64,000 nt of DNA from contig FJUW01000025.1 in NCBI GenBank assembly GCA_900074885.1, forward strand, positions 634,152-698,151. The letters run 5' to 3'. The notes below the pieces were generated by a model that saw only the letters and a list, made by a program, of their open reading frames with translations, did no database searches and was not told the origin of the DNA. Below, piece after piece: positions 11,521-24,399 of this stretch. The DNA comes from Rhynchosporium graminicola (taxonomy: Eukaryota > Ascomycota > Leotiomycetes > Helotiales > Ploettnerulaceae). Positions within the stretch are counted from its first letter, which is position 1. Every line of letters begins with the position of its first letter. The translations under genes were made by a program, and so were the position numbers.

Positions 11521-12365
11521 ATGATACCAGCAGCAAATATTCCTGAGGATGTGGAGGTTCTGCAGTCTATGATGCTTGAGAATTCTCAAGATGCCATATT
11601 CGTGTCGATCGATGTCGAAGGCGGCAGACGGAAAAAGGAGAACGAGTTCAGGATTTACGAGATGGGCATCTCAATGCTCGACTCGCCACGCCTCCTACAT
11701 GAAGAGCATGGCATTGATGATGACATTATCAACCGACATTTCGTCATTGGCAGCTCTAAAAATTGATGAAAGCAGCAAGAGAAAATCTCTTTGGACTTTC
11801 AGAGGCTATTAGTGCAGATAACATCCCGAGCGTCCTTAGGAACGCTTTGAATATCGACGATACAGCGTCACCTTCATCCCCGAACCAGCCAAAGTTACGC
11901 AGAGTTATACTTGTCGGTCATTCACTTTGGGTTGATATTCATTTGCTGCAAATATTTGGCATAGACATTACTTTGCATCCCACTGTCATCAGGATTTTCG
12001 ATACACAAAGTATCACAATCTCTTTGCTAGGGAAGGGATACAGTGTGGAGCTCCTCCTGAAAACATTTTGTATTCCATATAAGAATTTGCATTCTGCGAC
12101 CAATGATGCGAGCTTCACATTGAGAGTTCTGATCATGCTTACTCATCGCAGCCTGAGAAAATTTCCTAGCCCGAAGTTTGAAGGCACCATCATCAAGACC
12201 GATGAGAGCAGAAAGCTGTCATGGCTACAGGTTGTTGCGAGACAGGATTTACCTGATGTGGCCCTCAGAAATGAGGTCTGGCGGAAGTCGAGAGGGCTAG
12301 GATTCGATGTACTGGATGAAAATGAGGATTTTGATGTCATGTTAGGGCTTGAAGTTGAGAGTTGA
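11521..12365 (+). CDS. Gfd2/YDR514C-like RNase H-fold (DEDD) protein, broken by a one-base frameshift
   Basis: The reading frame starts at 11521 and hits TGA at 11764-11766; the protein continues in the -1 frame from about 11760 to the stop at 12363-12365. If one A is added to the five-A run at 11758-11762, the frame reads on as KKLMKAARENLFGL, giving about 281 residues. DEDD-type landmarks: VSIDVEGG (Asp31, Glu33), VGHSLWVDIHLL (Asp139) and SATNDASF (Asp196). These match the exonuclease-like fold of fungal Gfd2/YDR514C proteins and the QIP-like family. Likely role is in RNA turnover or mRNA export; that is family inference. No GT..AG intron can bridge the break, so it is either a sequencing indel in a homopolymer or a recent null allele. 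Apart from the break the protein looks well kept. Confidence 0.72.
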
Positions 12366-13002
12366 GGGACTTTAGCGTTGGCATTCGCTTTGGAAAGATG
12401 TACGAGGAGGATTTGACACACTACGGTAGGCACCGAAGAGCCTTCTTTCCCTTTGGTTTGCAATGTATCTATCTGCAGAAAAGTAAGTGGAGAATTGAAG
12501 AATATCCCTACTTATGAAACTTCTGATCAATCATGGACTCCTTTTTTTTAAGACATCTAGAAACCTCCGAATTGCCCGAGGGAAAAAAATACTTTCAATG
12601 GGGCCTTACTGTGGGATCCCTTTGCGATAAGTCTTGTAATAGCTACGTGGCATTTGTTTTACCAAAGACAGCCTTATGCTTTCAAAAAAGATGCCGTTCG
12701 GCCGGGCTCTTGGAACCATCTCGATTAGAGGAGTGCTCATGTAACTTTGTTTTTTAGATTCCCTTAAGTAAAGACGCATAAAATATCGTGACTTCGTTGT
12801 GATGATCAAGCGAGTCATGACATCGTTCTACGGCATCCCTATTCCCCTGTCGCGAGTTATCCGACTTGCTAGGTGGCTTCGCTTAGCTCTCTATGTACAT
12901 TTGGTACTTGCTATCAAGAATATTTACTTCCCCAATTCCAATCTTGGGACGACATGTCTGTACAACACTTCATTTTTTTTAAATTTTTAAGATATATCAT
13001 AG
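12366..13002. other. Convergent spacer
   Basis: Between the stop of the Gfd2-like gene and the stop of the aquaporin gene. Contains T-runs but no coding I can support. Confidence 0.5.
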
Positions 13003-14655
13003 TCACACGAGTGACGTGTCCGGCTTCTGTCGATAGTCTTCGTTGCTACTGTTGTGCTGACCTCGAAGAATGTCCCCAGCTGGTCCCTGCCCCAGCGTTC
13101 CCGTCTTTGTGAGATGTCGAGTGAGCCCTTCTTCTCCATCCTCCATAAGATCAGTATGCCTTCAAAGTTTTGGTGTGAGACTTCGGTCAGGAACCTTGAG
13201 ACTTACCTCGTGAACAGCGTGCCCACCTGCAATTATCTTGAAACTGTCTCGTAGGATAATCTCATAAACCAAAGTTGCAAACAACGTGGCCGGAATATTT
13301 GCAAGAAGTGCAATAGCGGAATAGTCTCCAAAGGCATCGCCTCCCCAGAATATGGCTGCGACTATCCGAGTCCCGAGATCACGCGCTAAGTTTGTAGAGA
13401 TCGTGACATTAGCGAAACCCCAGATCATGTTGGCGTAAGCGAGGCCGATCACGAAGGGCGCGGCTGTAGGAGTGATAAACGGATTTGCTGGGTCCAGAAC
13501 TGCCCAGATGACAAGTCTATTGCTGTAAGTATTTGCGTTCGCGTGGGTCTTGGCATCGTCGCTTACCCAATGAAGCTGTCAACAAAAAACTCTATGAAGA
13601 AGATATATCCGTAATTTATCTGTTTCGGTCCTGGGAAACTGCAAAGGATACTTCCGGGCCCTCCAAGGGAATTAGGACTGAGCCCTTCTGCTCTAAATTG
13701 CGCTGCAAGTGCCGAGATCTCTGGCCAGTACTGTGCGCAGAGGAGAGTTAGCAACTGCCTATGGTCGGAAAGGAACGGAAGAAACGTGTTACGATGATGC
13801 TAGGACAGTGAAATGCAACTGTTGATCTTCTGATGAGAATGATAAAAACGGTACAAGAAGATCCTATAACATTGAAAGAGAAGAGAATGTGCATCCCCGA
13901 AACACGTACCTGTCCTACGAGAACAAGACCGGCGATGAACGATCCGAGGACTTGCGCAAATATATAGCGTGGAACCTTCGACCATGGGAACCTGAGAAAG
14001 GGAATCTGTGAGTCCTCAACAAGTTACATGACATGAAGATCTACATACCCTTGCCAGACTGCAAAGCAGATGGTAATTGCCGGATTAAAATGACCACCCG
14101 ATGTTGGACCACAGACAATGATAGCAAAAGCGATACCGATTGCATATGCCCAGCCAATCTGGAACAGCGAACCAAATACTGGCTCCGTCTTATTCAAAAA
14201 GAACGACGCCTGCGACGCAATTCCAGGATAGACCTAAGTAGCAAAAGAATGTTAAATCTGCATGTAACAGACATTTCCAATTTTACTCAACATCATAAAC
14301 TGATTTCTGGACTTTGGAAAATCCTAGCCCATGTTGGCGTTAGGAATGTTATAGACAATTCTTGTGATTTGAATATTACGACGAGAAAATTTCAGTCTCG
14401 TTTGAAATGGGATGTAACGAAGGAACTTACATAGAAGAAGACTCCCAAAGCTTCAGCGGCCATCTCTCGCATCCAGCGGGGTCTTGCATGTTCAAAGTCA
14501 AGTTTTCGCTGAGATACGGGCTTGGCTGGTACTACATGTCGTTGAACATGTCTTTGCACAGCATCCGTGACTCCGACTTCCATATTGTGAGTATATAGTC
14601 GATGAGCATCGTAGCCAACTGGGTTTCTCGAGTGTTCGACATGAGCGGACGACAT
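13003..14655 (-). CDS. Aquaporin / aquaglyceroporin (MIP family)
   Basis: Six exons on the minus strand: 14655..14431, 14233..14049, 13991..13910, 13730..13567, 13516..13207, 13140..13003, which join to 367 residues. About 65 hydrophilic residues precede the first membrane helix. The first pore box is canonical, GGHFNPAITI, with NPA at 125-127. The second box is STNLARDLG, NLA at 261-263, so Pro is replaced by Leu; R264 and D265 of the pore are kept. Six membrane spans can be drawn. The tail is EEGLTRHLTKTGTLGQ, which resembles cytosolic tails of fungal aquaporins. It should carry water and possibly small solutes across the plasma membrane; substrate cannot be read from the sequence alone. 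All introns have GT..AG borders. The last exon rests on tail similarity and is a little less certain. Confidence 0.9.
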
Positions 14656-15754
14656 CGAAGCTGTTCCGGAGCCGTGTCCGGTGAAGAGAACAAGTTCCTT
14701 ATTTCAGACGCCCAATATAGAAAAGACCTGTAATGTCCTTGTGACTCGGTATAAGAGAATTATATCGAAATTAACGTGTACTTGAGACGGCTGGAAGGTA
14801 GTTGAGTCCTCTAGATTTATATTGGAGCAAAATCTGGGGAATGAAAGTCTGGGGAGAGATTGTGGAGGTAAGCATTTTCTATATCTGGACAATGAGATTT
14901 GCAACCTAAAGTTGAATCAGTCGGTTGGAAACAAGTGGGGTGATACTGGTAGTGTCTATCTCACTCCATTATAGGCAGGTGTCAAAAGGACAGAAACAGG
15001 GTCGTCGTTAGCAACTCATCAACCTGGTCACTGAGCAGTAGGGTGTCACCCAATAGTCCATACCTTCTCATGTTGACCTAATTGCCAAGAGTAGGAAGTT
15101 TAAATCTCACCAGTCTGATGTATCAAAGATCAAGCGTACTCCTTCAGACAAAGAAAGTGGTTTACGTATCATGACTGACCTACGTAATGATCTTAACTGG
15201 ACGTCCTTATGAGCTGCCCTCAGTCGCCTCCTGTGCCCGGACGGCGTAGCTCGCATTCAGCTCGCTTTACGGGTGACGGTTTCGACATCCGTTTATGTAG
15301 TCAGAGTAGCGTCAAAACCGCCGGAGCCCGAGCAACGAGCGATTTCAGACCAATTGATACCTTGTCATGCAATGCAATTCCAGTTCTTTGCTCCGAGCCT
15401 CGAAATTAGATCCCAGATCAGTCTGGCTTGGAAACGGCCAACACGTAAACAGTCTGGAGAAGGTGCGGGGATATCGCCATCTCCATGTTCGACAGCCTTT
15501 GTTAACCAATGAGTTGTGCTCAGGAAACAGCAGCGGCGGGAGCTAGAAGATACGTTTTCGGTGTTAAGAGAAGCATAAAGCCGTCTCGAAAGCACTTGTG
15601 TCACTTCGTGTCGGCGTTACCACTGTTGGACGAAGTCTGGGAGTGGGGTTGTAACCAAAGCTGAAATCTAGGAGACCTTGAGCTTCTATCCACCACAGAG
15701 AGGAAACGCCTTCGCCTCGGTAAAGCTTGTTTAGCCGAATTGCTCTAGGTATTA

Positions 15755-15781
15755 TGATGGAGGATGGAGGATGGAGGATGG
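15755..15781. repeat. Short tandem repeat, unit GGAGGAT
   Basis: Three to four copies of a seven-base unit in an intergenic stretch. Direct reading. Confidence 0.85.
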
Positions 15782-15871
15782 TATACTACGAACGTTATTC
15801 CAAACGTCTTTTAGCCTGATTTCCGCTCAAGTAAAATACTAGCTGCTGATCATAGCTTGTCTCGTAAAGCC

Positions 15872-15893
15872 CAGCCCAGCCCAGCCCAGCCCT
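15872..15893. repeat. Short tandem repeat, unit CCCAG
   Basis: About four copies of a five-base unit, followed by a near copy in CCTGGCCCAG. Intergenic. Direct reading. Confidence 0.85.
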
Positions 15894-17279
15894 GGCCCAG
15901 AGTTAAGAGAGGGTATCGTGAGACTAGTGAATATTGAACCACAAATGCTAACACTGCAGGTACCGTACTTTGGACGTTTGGTGGCGAGTTTTGATCATTG
16001 TCCAGGTGACCAGGTCCGAAGAGGCGCTTTCATTTGGGCAGTATTTGCGCTCATGCAGCATGAGATATGTCCTTCCAGTCGTGGATTCGTGTGAAGTTAT
16101 GTCGATTTCTCGGCTTCGTTGTTGGCCAGTAATACTTTTATTCGAGACGGCATCTCCGGTTCCAAATAGCATGTCGTCACGACGCGAACTTGCGGTGTAG
16201 GCTGTTCCTTGATCAAATTAGACCGCCCTCGGCTTGCCAAATGCAATTAATTTGCCTGAGTTCGTCATTGTACTCCCAAAATCCCGCCGGTTTCAACGAC
16301 TTCAGGCTCGGAGCGTACCTATTGAAAAGTCATTTTATCGATCTCCAGCCTTATGGATTGGCAAAGCTTGTCCGTGACGCCACCGCGCCAGAAGGACATG
16401 CCGGGATCGTGGGGAAGGTTTCTCGAATTAGTAAATGGCCAAAATGACTGAGTGACATTTTCATGGGTCATTTACCATACATTAACTTCCTGGGTTTTCT
16501 TTCACTATTTAAGAGAAAGATCAATATGAGTTCAACTGCTTTTCTAGATATTCTGATAAATATTCTCCGATGTTTCAACTACATTGTATTGCATTTACAT
16601 GGTTACGTGAGCTCTACGTTCCGGCGCAAACTGTGAGAAAGAGTGCCTGCCTACGGATGATTCGCTTTATGTTTAGAGCAGCATATAGGCCAAAAAGTAC
16701 TGGAAAGGTACTTATAACATGGATTTGTTCTCCGGCTGGCTCATCACACATCTTTTCTCGCGGGTCTTCTTATTTTATCTACGGAAAATTTATTGAAATT
16801 TTAAACCAGTCCTAGGAAACGGAATCTCTACATTATCATTATCGAACGTCAACAATACATATTCAAGTAGCCGACATTACGAATCACGCCACTTGAACGA
16901 ATAATCTCAAATAATCTGCTCTCCTCCTCCCTATCACACACATTTCCATGGCGACTTCAACAGTAAAACACCGCGGGTGTGGCTGTGCAGTTAGGCTGGT
17001 CATTAATGCCGCTGCTTTGGTGGTGTCCATGTTGAATTTTCTGTCTGTCTAGCTCGTTTACCTGTTTCTGGTCTGGGCTGGTCCCTGCATCTTCTCCTCT
17101 AATAAGTCTCTCGGTTGTGAGGTTTTGTTGTGGCGGTTGCGCAATGCACTCGAAACTCTTCCTACACAATTGAAGCCTCAAGTCGGCCATCGATTGTGTA
17201 CAACGCCGGTTGATTACATGTGTGAGAAGTGGCTTACCAAGGAGCGACATGAAGAGTATCGATTTCTCTAAGAGTGTGG

Positions 17280-18800
17280 CCTTCTCAAGCCCAGCACAGC
17301 CCATGCTAAGCAGGATGAATCTTGACATACTTCTTCCTTCGATGACGAAGAAAAATACGGTTCCAGCAGCGAGGAAGATACAGCTGGCAAAAATTTATTA
17401 ATTTATCTATGGCGGAAATTGTAATCTCATACGATGAAGGTGTGAAGGATCCGAGCAAGAAGTTTGTATCCAAGAATATGGCATGGTAAAAATATAACAT
17501 TTCGTGATTCAGATCAGGATAAATACAGGGGAGTTTGGCTCAAATACCCGAATTTCGAGGGCGGAAAAGCTACGTACTGAGACCAATTCAAAGCTGTGGC
17601 TAGAGCCATAGCATTAGCTCGATACCTCGACGTTTACATTTCTGCGATAAACGTCCAAGCTCCGTTCAACGTCAGTACATTGTATGCGAGGATGTGGTGA
17701 TATGAATGAGTGATATCTAGGATGGGAAGAGATCTACATAGGTGCCCATGTTGTTGCAAAGCCAAGGATGAAGAGACATGCAAACAAAACAAGTGCTTTC
17801 CCGGCGTGAAGCGTATTTTCGGGAACGTCCAGGTCGAGTGCGAAATGACCGACTGAGGCGAATAACATAAAGCAAATAAACATCCAAGCAGCACCTTAAA
17901 TCTGAGGGATATTTGAATTAAAATGCAGACTTTTAGGATATGACTTAAAGGCTGAGAGTGATTTAGTGAGAGCCTGTCCAAATTCCCTGGACTTCTAGCA
18001 AAGTTTCGATTTGGAGAAGACTTACAAGTAATTCACTTCTACCAAAGTATTCAACAATTTGGAGACCGAGGAAATGTGAGCCAAATATCACCCCGCCTAG
18101 GATGAGTTGTATAATGTATGCGTTTTGATACTAGTCGAATTGAAGATGACGGTTCCGCAGTAAACTCAATCCGTCAGCAGTGGTTATAAGACATACGAAG
18201 AGTGCTGCTTGCAGAAGTAACTGGCTCCCGTCAGTTGTTGAAGCATCTGCAATGTAACTCCAAGAGAAATTCGGTATCCCATGCGCGGAGCTGTTAATAT
18301 ATCACGGTAACTGGTAGTTGCTGCATGAAGAACTTCTTCATCTTCCTTGAATGAGGAGGTAATGCTTGATTTTGATCTCCGCCAATTATTCTGCCACAAG
18401 ATGATGATTATCCGAATCTCCCTAGAAGCCGGTCTTCGTGCGCTTCGATTCATCGAACTGCCCTTTACGATAGGCATATCTTGGGTTATGATAAGAGAAT
18501 GAATAGTCAAAATCAAGACTGCCAATTATCGTACGAGCCCTCGTATGCTTGCTTCTCATGATGAGATGCATATATCTCAGAGGCTGCCGAATCTATACCA
18601 CCTGCCCCGAATGATAACTGAGCCCTGAACTCTGCAAGTTTGCCCATAATGATGTCTAGAATATCGAAAGGAGGAGGTACTCCGAGCATTAAAATCAGGA
18701 AAGCAGCTACGACGGCAACCTAGTCTTGTATATAACATTTTAGCAGGATACTACTTCAAACCCGAAAGCAGTCTGTGCGAAATATTCATCGCGGCACAAG
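17280..18800 (-). pseudogene. Degenerate MFS sugar transporter (hexose transporter type), C-terminal half
   Basis: Fragments in shifting frames follow the order of a fungal sugar transporter. GYRISLGVTLQMLQQLTGAS at about 18220-18290 matches the helix-7 region. NAYIIQLILGGVIFGSHFLG then VEYFGR at about 18030-18140 matches helix 8 and its loop. GAAWMFICFMLFASVGHFAL and KALVLFACLFILGFATTWAPM at about 17745-17895 match helices 10-11. EM-stop-TSRYRANAMALATALNW at 17590-17640 is the conserved E-x-Y-P-S-R-Y-R motif with TAA in place of the Tyr codon. FLAAGTVFFFVIEG-like coding lies near 17330-17380. The N-terminal half is not visible. Some breaks may be introns, but the stop at 17636..17634 and frame changes point to a decayed gene. 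The region around it has no intact gene. Confidence 0.72.
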
Positions 18801-19847
18801 ATCAGTCAACCTGCCCATCGGGCATGCAGCGGGCTGATATGTGATATCAGAAGCCGTATGTTTCCAGAATATCACACGGCTTACGAAATCCGACCCGAAC
18901 TCACAAACCACACTATTCTCCTTGAGAGGAAATTTTGGCTTACACCAACTTTGACCCTTTGCGATTGCCGGTAAATCCGCTATCAATGCTAATTCGAGAG
19001 TGATGTTTGTCCACTAAGTCTCCGATGACTAATCCTGGTATGTAGAAGCGGAATGCTCGACCAAGAATGTCTGATTTTCATGGAGATTTAAACTGCAGTA
19101 TTCTTAGAAGGGCGCAAATCACAGTGGACTGTGCTTTTGTCCGGACCTGACAAGTTGAACCTGGTCGAATAAAGGCATCAGTCTTGAATCAGGTCTCGAT
19201 GAGCTCCAGAAAGACCGACTGAATGATTTGAGGTTCGAAGCCGAATCTGTTCTTTGACGTAGCCGTCAGGAAAACGTTCAAGGATACCTTGAGTCGAAAC
19301 AAAACCCGCAGCATGTTATGATCGGATCTATGCCTCTCAAGGGTTTGACAGCAATGGGACCAGCATTGCTGTGAACATTTTTAAGCAAGCCGATAAAAGC
19401 CTATCACCGAGGCGAACGCAGCCAAAGACCTGCAGTTAGGAGTAAGTCTTGTTGCTATAAATACGTCGTAAAGGCTTTAGAATACAAGAGAAGTTTCTCA
19501 GCATTCGGATTTTCCACGCGACTTGTGTGTCAAACTCGCACCGTTCTTTACCAAAATTTCTGCAATTGATTCGAGCCTTCGAACGGACTGGCTGGCTTGG
19601 AGCGTACTCTCGTTTTCCCGGGTATTAATTTAACATGGCTCGCAAGCTTGTAACCCTTGGCCAAGAGAGAGAGACCTTCGATGCCAAAAAGGAAGCAAAT
19701 ACCATAAAATCTTCTTGACCCACGGTCCTTGTGTGTCAGTAGGGTAGAAGCTGAACTCGACTGCATTGGCACGCAATCCGGCCGAGCTCCACATGCAGAT
19801 GGGTACCTGAAAGGCCCTTTTGAACTTTGTTATATTTATTTTAGATA
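18801..19847. other. Spacer downstream of Med13, possibly remnant of the decayed locus
   Basis: About 1 kb with short open frames in which I recognise nothing with confidence. It may hold the decayed N-terminal end of the sugar transporter and the Med13 3' untranslated region. Confidence 0.4.
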
Positions 19848-22800
19848 TCATATCAACATGTACAAAGATTTGACAGCTTTCTCAGCTGCGGCTATGTGCC
19901 AAGGTCTGATATCGAATACTGCATCGGTAGCACCTCTCGCCCTCGCAAGGGTTCCAAGACCTCTGTAGTAACCAAGCAGTTCTCGCAAGAGTGATTCGTG
20001 AAAGATTCTTGGATTACCAAGGACCTCACTATGTACAATATTAACCTCCATAACAATGGGAGGATCGGTAGCATTTGCTCCGCCACGCTTTATGAGATAC
20101 CCGCTGATTAGTGCAGGATTTGACTCCAGCAGCGAATTTGAATTGTTTAGTCGGTGGGAGAGAACAGCACCCCAATTCTGGTCTGTGTAGTCAATTAGCC
20201 GAGAGTCGCGATCCAGTTCAGCTGGAGTCTCTGCAAATGTAGCAGCACCGAAATTCTCACGAATAGGCGTCGTTCCGGTTTCAGGCGATAAAATTGAAGA
20301 CTGTAAGGCTTGAGGGGTGGATACAGGAGTGATGACCGGTTGCGCCCCTGATCCATTAGGAGTCAATGTGATCCATGCAGGTAGAAGTCTGAGCGAGGGA
20401 TCAGTTTGAACAGTGACAAGAGTAAGGGCTATTTGAAAATTTGACTCTCTGGACACAAGCCCTGTCCAAAAATCAATTTCCGAAGAGTCCATTACTCCGA
20501 CTCGGGCGATCATGATTCGCCAGTGTATTTTGTGGCTCGCTACGACTTGTAGAGTTGTTTCCCATATCTCATTTGCGACTTCCGTGAATGGTGTCGAAAT
20601 TGGTTCGTTTTTCCGTCCTAGGCAGTACGATGCAGTCATCTGCCGAGTGCCCCTGTTATCTGTCCAGGCAGCGGTGATCCATCGATCATCGATGCTTTGT
20701 GCGTATGCAACATGAAGGCATGTGTTTTCCTGGAGCACAGATGCAGAGGGACTAGGATTTAGCTTGAAGTCTATTGTCCTCGGAAGTGGTTGCTCTAGCA
20801 TGATGGCTGGGGACGATGAAGAGGACTTGAAGTCTACGCAGCGATCGTATACCTCCATACAAAGCTGAAAGTATTTAGAAGGAGTTGGAACCGCAAGCGA
20901 GGTAGGTGATGCTATGAAGTCCAACGGAATGAGTTGCAGCACCAGTTCGTTTGCAGTGTTCGCTCTTCTTTCAGCGAGTGCCTTCCTATAAAGGTTGAAA
21001 AGATGTTGAAATGCAGAGCAGATGTGAAGAAGTATGCTGTTGTCAACTGGGTAGACGAAGTAGATGACGTAGTTCCTTTCCCCAACAGCAAGAGAGGAAA
21101 GCGTCCTGCTCAACCGGGCAGCTGTTTCCTTGAGAACGGTCGAGTGGTGTACCTTGTTTTGCGATGTTGTATCGATACCGAACGGCAGCAGGCCATTTCC
21201 AATATCGTTGGAGTTTACTTTATCATGATTACCGAACCTTGAAGATTCGTACACACTTCTCATCTGGTCAAGGAACGTACTAGCGTGTGCAGCTACTCCT
21301 TCGAAACTTGGATAAACGCAGACTGCATCGATATCCTTAGTACCCTTTGATGGACCCAGACCCAGATTTTCCCAGAAAGGAACAGAGGAAGGCAGAATCG
21401 ATAATTTCGTTTCCGATCTTCGGACCTCGATCTGAGGAGGGATTATCAAGAACGGATTGTTCGTTCTTGAATCCAAGTTACTCGAGTTTCTGGGATTTGG
21501 TGCAGGCCTAGGGGGTAACCTCAATGCCTGAGACAGAACAGGTATACCCTGAATGTCTAGGTAGTTGCGCATGGAGCAGATAGTCCCATCGTGCAGACAA
21601 GAACTTACAGCCTTTGCCAGCTTATTTAATAGTTGTTTTGTCGCAGAAGTTCTGTCGAAGGACACACAAGCATCGTTCGGACTTAGCCCAGGAAGACGGA
21701 GGGTCCCTGAAACAGCTTGGTCTGCGAGAATCTGTGCTGTGGCAATCCGTTCCAGGTCTGTTAAAGAGTTGGGTTCTACATCAACATCCGGCTCTGGTGA
21801 GGTAAAATAGGAAGTCAGAGCCCAGTCAGCTGGATCCGCGTCGAGTAGAGGTAATTGAGAGCCACTCATAGACTGTGGGGTGCCAACTGATTGTTCGAAT
21901 TCCATGGCTAGATTATCGAAGGTAGAGGCCATGTCATCCTCTTCAAGACCTTCCCATTTTCGCTTGAGCCCGAATCTTGATTCGCCAATCCCATCGTCTG
22001 TCGTACGGCTACTATCGTCCTGTTCAGAAATAGGGCTTCCGCCATCTGAAGTCATCAAGTAATCCATCGGGTCATCTTCTAGAACACACTGACCGTCCAA
22101 TGCTTTCTCGCCAAGCATCCTAGCTATGGTTCCCATCTCTTGGGTTCCCTCGTGTGCTTTTCGCCGGCTGGTAAGATATCGAGTTTGTGGAAGCCCGGCG
22201 TGGTCACCAGTGTTTCGATACTTTACATCGTCTGAAAATTTGAACTGCCCATTTGACCCATATTTCTCATTGACAGATTGTAGCGATTCCTCGAAATGAA
22301 TATTTCTGAAGAGACTGGTACGTCTGGGCTGTTTGTTTACTGTTGAAAATGCTGGATTTTGGACTAGTCTCTGGAAGATGATCTCCTTGTTGAATGGAAG
22401 GTTGATGCTTGGCTGAGGATGTTGTACAGTCTCGATTTCGATCTGGGAATTTTCGGCTGTATCGACTGTTTTTGATGTCGTAGGTCTTGGGCCCTGATCG
22501 TGACCCATGTCGACTCTTATTTCAGTAGTGTCCTTATCATTGATATCTGCACTCGAACTATGGCGCCCACTCTTTACTTCGACAATACTTGGCTCTCCCA
22601 TGACTTGAACAGTCGATTGGGGCTTTTGATCAAAGTCATCGTCTGGTTCATCGAAGAAGTTGAAGTCGTCATCTGTGATATGTGTCCCAAAGATATCGCC
22701 ACCAAGATCGCCAAAGAGATTAGCATTATCATTTTCATTATTGTTGTCGTTGTCATCGTGGTATTGAACAGCTGAGTTTGTCCGATCTTTCTTCCCGGAA

Positions 22801-24399
22801 GAACCCCACAAGTCAGCATCAACATCCATCATGTTCGGGTTTGTTGGAAGTGCACCGACTGCTTCATGGCCAACTGAGTGATTTGGATTTCCCGGTGTCG
22901 AAACATTGCCATCGAATGATGGTGTTGCTCCGACATGGGGTTGAGGTGCATCTGGGGGAGTAGGATACATCGCACCAACATTGCTGCCTCTGCGTAAGGC
23001 AACTGGGGAATAGCTATGGGATTGCAGAGCCCGAATCTCTCCATCAGCATGTTCATTTAATAATGCATCAGCAACCAGCTTTTCTTTCAGCCTGTTGGAG
23101 ATCACTGCTGCTCTTTCATCCTTTGATGTGAACCAGTCTTCTGCAAATGATAGAGGATCGCGGCAATCAGCGACGGACTCCACCTGTGAATCGCGCATGT
23201 TTGATGAGCTTGATGTTTGGAAACATAGCACTGCAGGCCAAGGGACAATCGCCAGTTCTTCAAGAAGCGGTATACCTGATGAATCGGAATTGGCATATGG
23301 AAGAAGACCACCAACAATTTGCACATATATCCAGCCACCTGCTTCAAGACTCACTGGATTGAGACCCTTTGCAGCCAGCCATTTAAGACATCTTGATTGC
23401 CATGATCTGATAGTGAGGGGATTCAAGACCCCTTGTGACTTCATAACGGACGATGTGGCCTGAAGTTGGGCGATAGAGAGATTTTCTGGCAGGTTTTTGT
23501 CATCCGGCATACTGTGGAATTTCGCAGCACTCCCACTTGGTGCAAGCCACAATGCTGTGCCAGGAGAAAGTCCACATGTCGTGCTGGTGGCGCCGAAGAC
23601 ATCTCTCAAAGTCTGAAGCCCAGATGCCATATCAGAATGGGCCTTGATCACAAGCGTACCCAGAGAGGTGAGGCTGATGTCCAAAGTAGCAAGTTCAATC
23701 TCCCTACCAGGTTTAGCACTTGACCTTGGAGCTGCCAGAATCAGTGTCCTTGAGTTCAACGGTATGAAGTCATGATCGTGGCAAAGAAAGTACACTACTG
23801 AACTAAGGACTGCTGAGATAAAGTACTCATTTATGTCCTTTGGAGAAGTCATGGACTCCAGTTTCGCACCCGGTGAGGAGGCTGATGGTTCCTGCATCAT
23901 GTTCAGATTTGCATTCGTCTGAATTGATTTCGCATTAAAGATTTGTGCATTTCGAAGAGTAGCATCCAGTGATGACGATGGGGAAGAACTGGCGCTTCCA
24001 GCAGACACAGAGTTTCCCGAGTGCTGCTTGCTGCGCGCAAGACTAGCTGGCTCATAAGTCCCCATTTCCCGTCGGACAACACCCAGACCCTGGGACTCCA
24101 CAGACATATTCGAGAATTCAGACTCTTTCGTAGGAGAGCCATTGGGGACTGTGACACGGCGAAATATCCAAATGCCTTCTCGATATGGATCGTAGTGGAC
24201 TAATCTCCCATCCTGCCTCCACCTTGCCTCGACCTTTTGAAGTTGCTTCCTGGCTGATCCAGGAGATGTAGCCTGCAATTCAACATATTCATAACTTATT
24301 GAAACGAAGTTATTCTATGACCTGATTAGAAGAATCGGGTGGGTATTGAAAGCAGCTTACAAAAGATATTACATTCGTAGGATATTCACTGGGCTCCAT
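19848..24399 (-). CDS. med13: Mediator of RNA polymerase II transcription subunit 13 (Med13/Srb9)
   Basis: A large exon, 24272..19848, preceded by a small first exon with ATG at 24399. With the strong donor GTAAGC at 24360 the first exon is 13 codons and the protein 1,487 residues; with a weaker donor (GTCATA at 24321) 13 more codons are kept. Both join in phase 0 at the CAG acceptor before 24272. The N-terminus has the Med13 MID-like block GRLVHYDPYREGIWIFRRV. The middle is long and disordered, rich in Asp/Asn/Ser. The C-terminal PIWI-like part includes WRIMIARVGVMDSSEIDFW, VVMEVNIVHSE-like strands and GYYRGLGTLARARGATDAVF at the end. Med13 belongs to the Cdk8 kinase module that represses or tunes Mediator in the nucleus. 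Length fits filamentous fungi. It is divergent from Enp2, 537 bp away. Confidence 0.93.

Larger units (their letters stand above)
14656..17280. other. Gene-poor stretch with simple repeats
   Basis: About 2.6 kb with only short, unrecognised open frames. It contains a GGAGGAT repeat near 15755-15781 and a CCCAG repeat near 15872-15893. The near end serves as aquaporin promoter. No transposon ends or terminal repeats were found by eye. Confidence 0.5.

Noticed and set aside
18840..19500. N-terminal half of the sugar transporter or a second decayed enzyme
   Set aside because: Pieces such as ERFPDGYVKEQIRL were read but no ordered match to any family was found.
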